This document shows positions 5,524-8,636 of a stretch of DNA of 8,636 nucleotides, piece by piece. The first letter of the stretch is position 1. Each line of letters begins with the position of its first letter. The DNA is taken from contig USCM01000067.1 in NCBI GenBank assembly GCA_900553155.1, forward strand, positions 1-8,636, given 5' to 3'. The DNA is from an uncultured Prevotella sp. Its GTDB lineage: Bacteria; Bacteroidota; Bacteroidia; Bacteroidales; Bacteroidaceae. The position numbers and the translations under genes are program-made. The notes beneath the pieces are model-generated. The model did no database searches and had not been told where the DNA came from. It saw only the letters and a program-made list of their open reading frames with translations.

Positions 5524-6689
5524 TAGTCGTTGAGGATAAGCAGCGCGTCGCCGTAGCAACCAAACATATAGCCGTTCTTGACGGCAAGGTTGTAGGCTTT
5601 CATAACGAGATCGTAGCCACCAAAGGCACAAGTCTCCATAAGCAGGGTCGACTGCGAATGATAGAAGTTTGAAATCATCGAGTCGGCAAGACCAAAGTCG
5701 TACGGTGGGAAGATAAACTTGTTGGTCCATCCCTCGTATTCCTTAAGCATACCATCGGTACCGACGGCAGTCTCTGTAGCCTTAACAACGCTTGTACCAA
5801 CGGCACATACATGATGTCCCTCCTGCTTTGTCTTGTTGACAAGGGCGCAAGCCTCGGCACCGATGTGCATCTGCTCAGAGTCCATCTTGTGCTTGGTAAG
5901 GTCTTCTACCTCGATGTCGTGGAAGTTGCCCAGTCCGCAGTGCAGTGTGATGTATGCAAAGTTGATGCCCTTAATCTCCATACGCTTCATCAGCTCGCGT
6001 GAGAAGTGCAAGCCAGTAGCCGGAGCCGTAACGGCACCCTCGTTCTTTGCGAATATGCACTGGAAGTCGTCGAAGTCGTCCTCGGTGGCATGATGGTCGT
6101 CGCGGCGGTCGATGACGTAGCGTGGCAGCGGAGCCTCGCCGAGCGCATAAAGCTCGCGCTTGAACTCGTCGTGCGGACAATCGTATAGGAAACGCAGCGT
6201 GCGGCCGCGGCTTGTGGTGTTGTCGATGACCTCAGCCACCATTGTACCGCTCTCGTCGAAGAAGAGCTTGTTGCCTATACGTATCTTGCGTGCAGGCTCA
6301 ACGAGCACGTCCCAAAGGCGCATCTCCTCGTTAAGCTCGCGCAGGAGGAACACCTCAATCTTAGCGTCGGTCTTCTCCTTTGTGCCGTAAAGGCGCGCCG
6401 GGAACACCTTAGTGTCGTTGAAGATGAACGTGTCGTGCTCGTCGAAGTAGTCGAGCACATTGCGGAAGTCGAGGTATTCGCCCTCAATAGGGTTTCCGTC
6501 GGCGTCCTTCTTAAACATATCGATAGTTTGAGATTTCTTATGCAAAACCATCAGTCGGCACTCATCGCGACGTGTTATGCGGAAGGTTTCCTTCTCGCCG
6601 TTGTCGTTCTTAAACTCACGGTAGATGCTGTGAGGATATAGTGCAATCTGATTTTCGGGTAACTTAAATTTAAACTGTGATAACTTCAT
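5523..6689 (-). CDS. queA: S-adenosylmethionine:tRNA ribosyltransferase-isomerase
   Basis: QueA moves the ribosyl part of SAM onto preQ1 at the wobble base of tRNAs with GUN anticodons, giving epoxyqueuosine. The 388-residue product has the family blocks in order: FKFKLPENQIALYP (7-20), FNDTKVFPARLYG, EGAVTAPATGLHFSRELM, TLHCGLGNF, VEDLTKHKMDSEQM, and the C-terminal FIFPPYDF, STLLM, AFGGYD and YGDALLIL. It is longer than the roughly 350 residues usual for the family, because of two insertions near the N-terminus (about residues 20-40 and 60-70). Near the C-terminus, the usual NFHxP reads NFYHS and the usual YRF reads YMF, so the sequence is somewhat diverged, though the overall call is secure. 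truB ends 12 nt upstream, and folK overlaps by one base. Confidence 0.95.
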   Translation of the reverse strand: MKLSQFKFKLPENQIALYPHSIYREFKNDNGEKETFRITRRDECRLMVLHKKSQTIDMFKKDADGNPIEGEYLDFRNVLDYFDEHDTFIFNDTKVFPARLYGTKEKTDAKIEVFLLRELNEEMRLWDVLVEPARKIRIGNKLFFDESGTMVAEVIDNTTSRGRTLRFLYDCPHDEFKRELYALGEAPLPRYVIDRRDDHHATEDDFDDFQCIFAKNEGAVTAPATGLHFSRELMKRMEIKGINFAYITLHCGLGNFHDIEVEDLTKHKMDSEQMHIGAEACALVNKTKQEGHHVCAVGTSVVKATETAVGTDGMLKEYEGWTNKFIFPPYDFGLADSMISNFYHSQSTLLMETCAFGGYDLVMKAYNLAVKNGYMFGCYGDALLILND

Positions 6690-6701
6690 AGTCTTTTTTA
6701 T

Positions 6702-7415
6702 TTATTCATCTTCTGTAGTTTCTATTGTCTGCTGTGCCAGCCACTCCTCAAACTGCTCCAGCTCGATGCAGTTCTCCACACGATACTCGCCAGAGCGTGT
6801 GCGGCACAATGCCGTGAGGTAGGCACCCGAGTTTAAGGCTCTGCCAATGTCGCGAGCCAACGCACGTATGTATGTACCCTTTCCGCAAGCCACACGTATG
6901 GACATCTGCATCTTTTCGGCATCGAAGCCGAGCAGCTCTATCTCGTCTATACGTATCTGCTTGGGCTTAAGCTCCACGTCCTGTCCCTTGCGGCGCAGGT
7001 CGTATGCGCGCTGTCCGCCTATCTTGCAGGCACTGAATGTGGGCGGCACCTGCTCGATATCGCCCTCAAACTGGTGCAGCACCTCTTCGATGCGCTCGCG
7101 TGTTATGCCGTCGGTGGGATAGGTCTCGTTTACGGGATGCTCCATATCGTAGCTCGGTGTTGTGGCTCCGAGCTGCAAGGTGGCTGTATATTCCTTGCCG
7201 TGCTGCTGAAACTCCTCTATGCGCTTGGTAAACTTGCCTGTGCATAGCACCAACACACCTGTGGCAAGAGGGTCGAGCGTTCCGGCATGGCCTACCTTGA
7301 GCTTCTTCACTCCGAGGCGAACACAGAGGCGCTTGCGCACGTATGCCAAGGCGCCGAAACTCGTCATTTCAAGAGGCTTGTTGATGGCGATAACTTCGCC
7401 TTTGCTGAAATTCAT
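6702..7415 (-). CDS. truB: tRNA pseudouridine(55) synthase
   Basis: TruB converts U55 in the T-loop of tRNAs to pseudouridine. The 237-residue product has the TruB core: NKPLEMTSF (12-20), KVGHAGTLDPLATGVL with catalytic Asp48, KEYTATLQLGATTPSYDMEH, VPPTFSACKIGGQRAYDLRRKG and GKGTYIRALARDIG. It ends soon after the core, without a long PUA extension, as in short Bacteroidota TruB proteins. The ATG at 7415 gives the normal start, with the conserved Asn-Lys-Pro about 12 residues in. It lies between uppP (19 nt upstream) and queA (12 nt downstream) in one transcript. Confidence 0.96.
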   Translation of the reverse strand: MNFSKGEVIAINKPLEMTSFGALAYVRKRLCVRLGVKKLKVGHAGTLDPLATGVLVLCTGKFTKRIEEFQQHGKEYTATLQLGATTPSYDMEHPVNETYPTDGITRERIEEVLHQFEGDIEQVPPTFSACKIGGQRAYDLRRKGQDVELKPKQIRIDEIELLGFDAEKMQMSIRVACGKGTYIRALARDIGRALNSGAYLTALCRTRSGEYRVENCIELEQFEEWLAQQTIETTEDE

Positions 7416-7434
7416 ATTGTCTTTGTTCTATTGT

Positions 7435-8232
7435 TTAGAGCAATGAGCACACTATTGTTACGGCTCCTGCTATGGCACAGTAGATGCCAAAGTAGATAAG
7501 CTTGCCTTTCTTTACGATGTTTATCATCCACTTGCAGGCAAGACATCCGCTAAAGAAGGCTGCAAGGAAGCCTACAACGAGCGGCAACACGCTTATGTCG
7601 CCAAACGCCTCCTCGCCCTTTACTGCCTTAAGCACGTCGAGAAGAGCCTCGCCAAGGATGGGAGGGATGACCATAAGGAAGGAGAACTGAGCCAGCTTCT
7701 CCTTCTTGTTGCCAAGCAACAGACCGGTGGCGATGGTAGAACCAGAGCGCGACAAACCCGGAAGCACGGCGCAAGCCTGTGCCAAACCTATGATGAAGGC
7801 GTCCTTAAGCGAGATGTGCTCGCGCTGACGGGGCTTGGCATAATAAGAGAAGGTGAGCAGGACGGCTGTCAAAAGCAGGCAGCAACCCACAATGAGCAAG
7901 CCCGAACCAAATATCTCCTCAACCCTGTCCTTGAAGAAAACGCCAACGATGCCGATTGGTATCATTGACACTACGATGTTGAGGAAGTACTTGGTCTCGT
8001 CGTTCATCTTAAACTTGAAGAGACCCTTCAATATCCAGTCTATCTCCTTCCAGAGCACAACGAAGGTACTCATAACTGTTGCCACGTGCACCAATACGGT
8101 AAAGGCAAGATTCTCCTCGCCGTCGATACCAAAGAGATACGAACCTATGGCAAGGTGTCCACTGCTACTTACGGGCAAATATTCGGTAAGTCCCTGTACG
8201 ATGCCAAGGACCAAAGCTTGTAACCAATCCAC
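7435..8232 (-). CDS. uppP: Undecaprenyl-diphosphatase (BacA/UppP family)
   Basis: This integral inner-membrane enzyme dephosphorylates undecaprenyl diphosphate to the lipid carrier used for peptidoglycan and surface polysaccharides; extra copies give bacitracin resistance. The 265-residue product shows both signatures: GLTEYLPVSSSGHL (14-27) with Glu17, and PGLSRSGST (158-166) with Arg162. Several hydrophobic helices match the family topology, for example 86-100, 112-130 and the last 20 residues. Length and start (MDWLQALVLGIVQG) are typical. It follows the DUF3098 gene by 62 nt, the widest gap in the operon, and precedes truB by 19 nt. Confidence 0.96.
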   Translation of the reverse strand: MDWLQALVLGIVQGLTEYLPVSSSGHLAIGSYLFGIDGEENLAFTVLVHVATVMSTFVVLWKEIDWILKGLFKFKMNDETKYFLNIVVSMIPIGIVGVFFKDRVEEIFGSGLLIVGCCLLLTAVLLTFSYYAKPRQREHISLKDAFIIGLAQACAVLPGLSRSGSTIATGLLLGNKKEKLAQFSFLMVIPPILGEALLDVLKAVKGEEAFGDISVLPLVVGFLAAFFSGCLACKWMINIVKKGKLIYFGIYCAIAGAVTIVCSLL

Positions 8233-8294
8233 TTTTGTTATTTCGTTTTAGTATTACCAATTCCTACTTATATAATATAAGCCATTGCTGTTTC

Positions 8295-8531
8295 TTACTT
8301 CTCTACCTTGTCCTTAGGTTTGCGAATAATGGCATAAATGATAGAGATGAAGCCGACGAAGCAAACCACCGGAGCCACTTTGATGCGGCGCACACTGAAG
8401 ATGTCGTTGTCGAAAACCGTCTCGTCGCTACCAGCTCCACTCATAAGAATGAAGCCAAGAATAACAACCAACATTCCTACTGCCAAGATTATGAAGTTGG
8501 TCTTGTCGAAAGCTAAATTTCTTTTATCCAC
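8295..8531 (-). CDS. DUF3098 family small membrane protein
   Basis: The 78-residue protein has two predicted membrane helices, about residues 13-31 (IILAVGMLVVILGFILMSG) and 52-68 (VAPVVCFVGFISIIYAI). They are joined by a short acidic loop with FDNDIFSVRR, and the tail is lysine-rich. The pattern LAFDKTNFIIL...GF.LMSG and the position between ftsX and uppP match the Bacteroidota DUF3098 family. Its function is not known. Co-transcription with ftsX and uppP suggests a part in the cell envelope or division, but that is only association. ftsX ends 26 nt upstream. Confidence 0.88.
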   Translation of the reverse strand: MDKRNLAFDKTNFIILAVGMLVVILGFILMSGAGSDETVFDNDIFSVRRIKVAPVVCFVGFISIIYAIIRKPKDKVEK

Positions 8532-8557
8532 GATTTTATTGTTATAAAGTTGAATGT

Positions 8558-8636
8558 TTAAATCTTGTAGAGGTCGCCTGCCTTCATACGCAAGAACTTG
8601 TTGACCGATATTGTCGAGCAGATGGCGGTGATAAAG
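8558..8636 (-). CDS. ftsX: Cell division protein FtsX, C-terminal fragment
   Basis: Only the last 25 residues are in the window; the rest lies beyond the right edge. The frame reads FITAICSTISVNKFLR, then MKAGDLYKI and a TAA stop. It resembles the end of Bacteroidota FtsX: part of the last membrane helix, then a short tail with NKFLRMKAGDLYKI. FtsX is the membrane subunit of the FtsEX complex, which controls peptidoglycan hydrolases at the division site. The call rests on this short tail and the downstream order DUF3098-uppP-truB. The operon promoter must lie outside the window. Confidence 0.8.
   Translation of the reverse strand, partial: FITAICSTISVNKFLRMKAGDLYKI

Noticed and set aside
5524..5730. 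N-terminal extension of folK
   Set aside because: The frame stays open upstream of the ATG at 5523, but only across queA in another frame. The HPPK N-terminus begins normally at the ATG.

Overview
The window looks like chromosomal DNA from a Bacteroidales bacterium, most likely Prevotella or a close relative. Three things suggest this. The gene order ftsX - DUF3098 - uppP - truB - queA - folK is one I know from Bacteroidota. The large secreted protein at the left end has the multi-domain build and short C-terminal tail common in Prevotella exported proteins. A TAnnTTTG-type promoter element can be seen, and Shine-Dalgarno sequences are not obvious. This assignment is from pattern recognition, not from a search.

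Left part (1-2869): the 3' part of a gene for a large exported pectinesterase-family (CE8-like) protein, cut by the window edge. Its beta-helix is recognisable, but several canonical catalytic residues are replaced. It ends before a strong hairpin (2841-2868) that can terminate transcription from both sides.

Middle part (2876-4143, minus strand): a compact, relatively A+T-rich operon of three small genes. In order of transcription these are an 85-aa acidic protein whose C-terminus resembles an ssrA degradation tag, a 136-aa SecB-like chaperone, and a 193-aa protein with features of an ADP-ribosyltransferase-like fold (WLGEGYYF and IQICFF motifs). I interpret this as a candidate toxin-antitoxin-chaperone (TAC) system, analogous to the anti-phage CmdTAC system of E. 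coli but with a different gene order. It is the most interesting item in the window.

Repeat-rich spacer (4144-5088): about 945 bp without a convincing gene. It holds a likely -7 element for the three-gene operon, a small dyad, four copies of a ~23-bp unit with a 26-28-bp period, four copies of a 22-bp tandem repeat, and an imperfect inverted repeat of about 330 bp. One 25-bp unit of the first array is repeated exactly, in inverted orientation, at 2813-2837 beside the terminator. Matching inverted copies therefore flank the TAC-like cassette. A second, shorter inverted match links 2791-2808 with the 3' end of folK.

Right part (5089-8636, minus strand): a tightly packed housekeeping operon. 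It runs from the C-terminus of FtsX (cell division) through a DUF3098 membrane protein, UppP (undecaprenyl-diphosphate recycling), TruB (tRNA pseudouridine 55) and QueA (queuosine synthesis) to FolK (folate synthesis). Gaps are 26, 62, 19 and 12 nt, and queA and folK overlap by 1 nt. The products work in different pathways, so the grouping reflects a conserved operon and not a single process.
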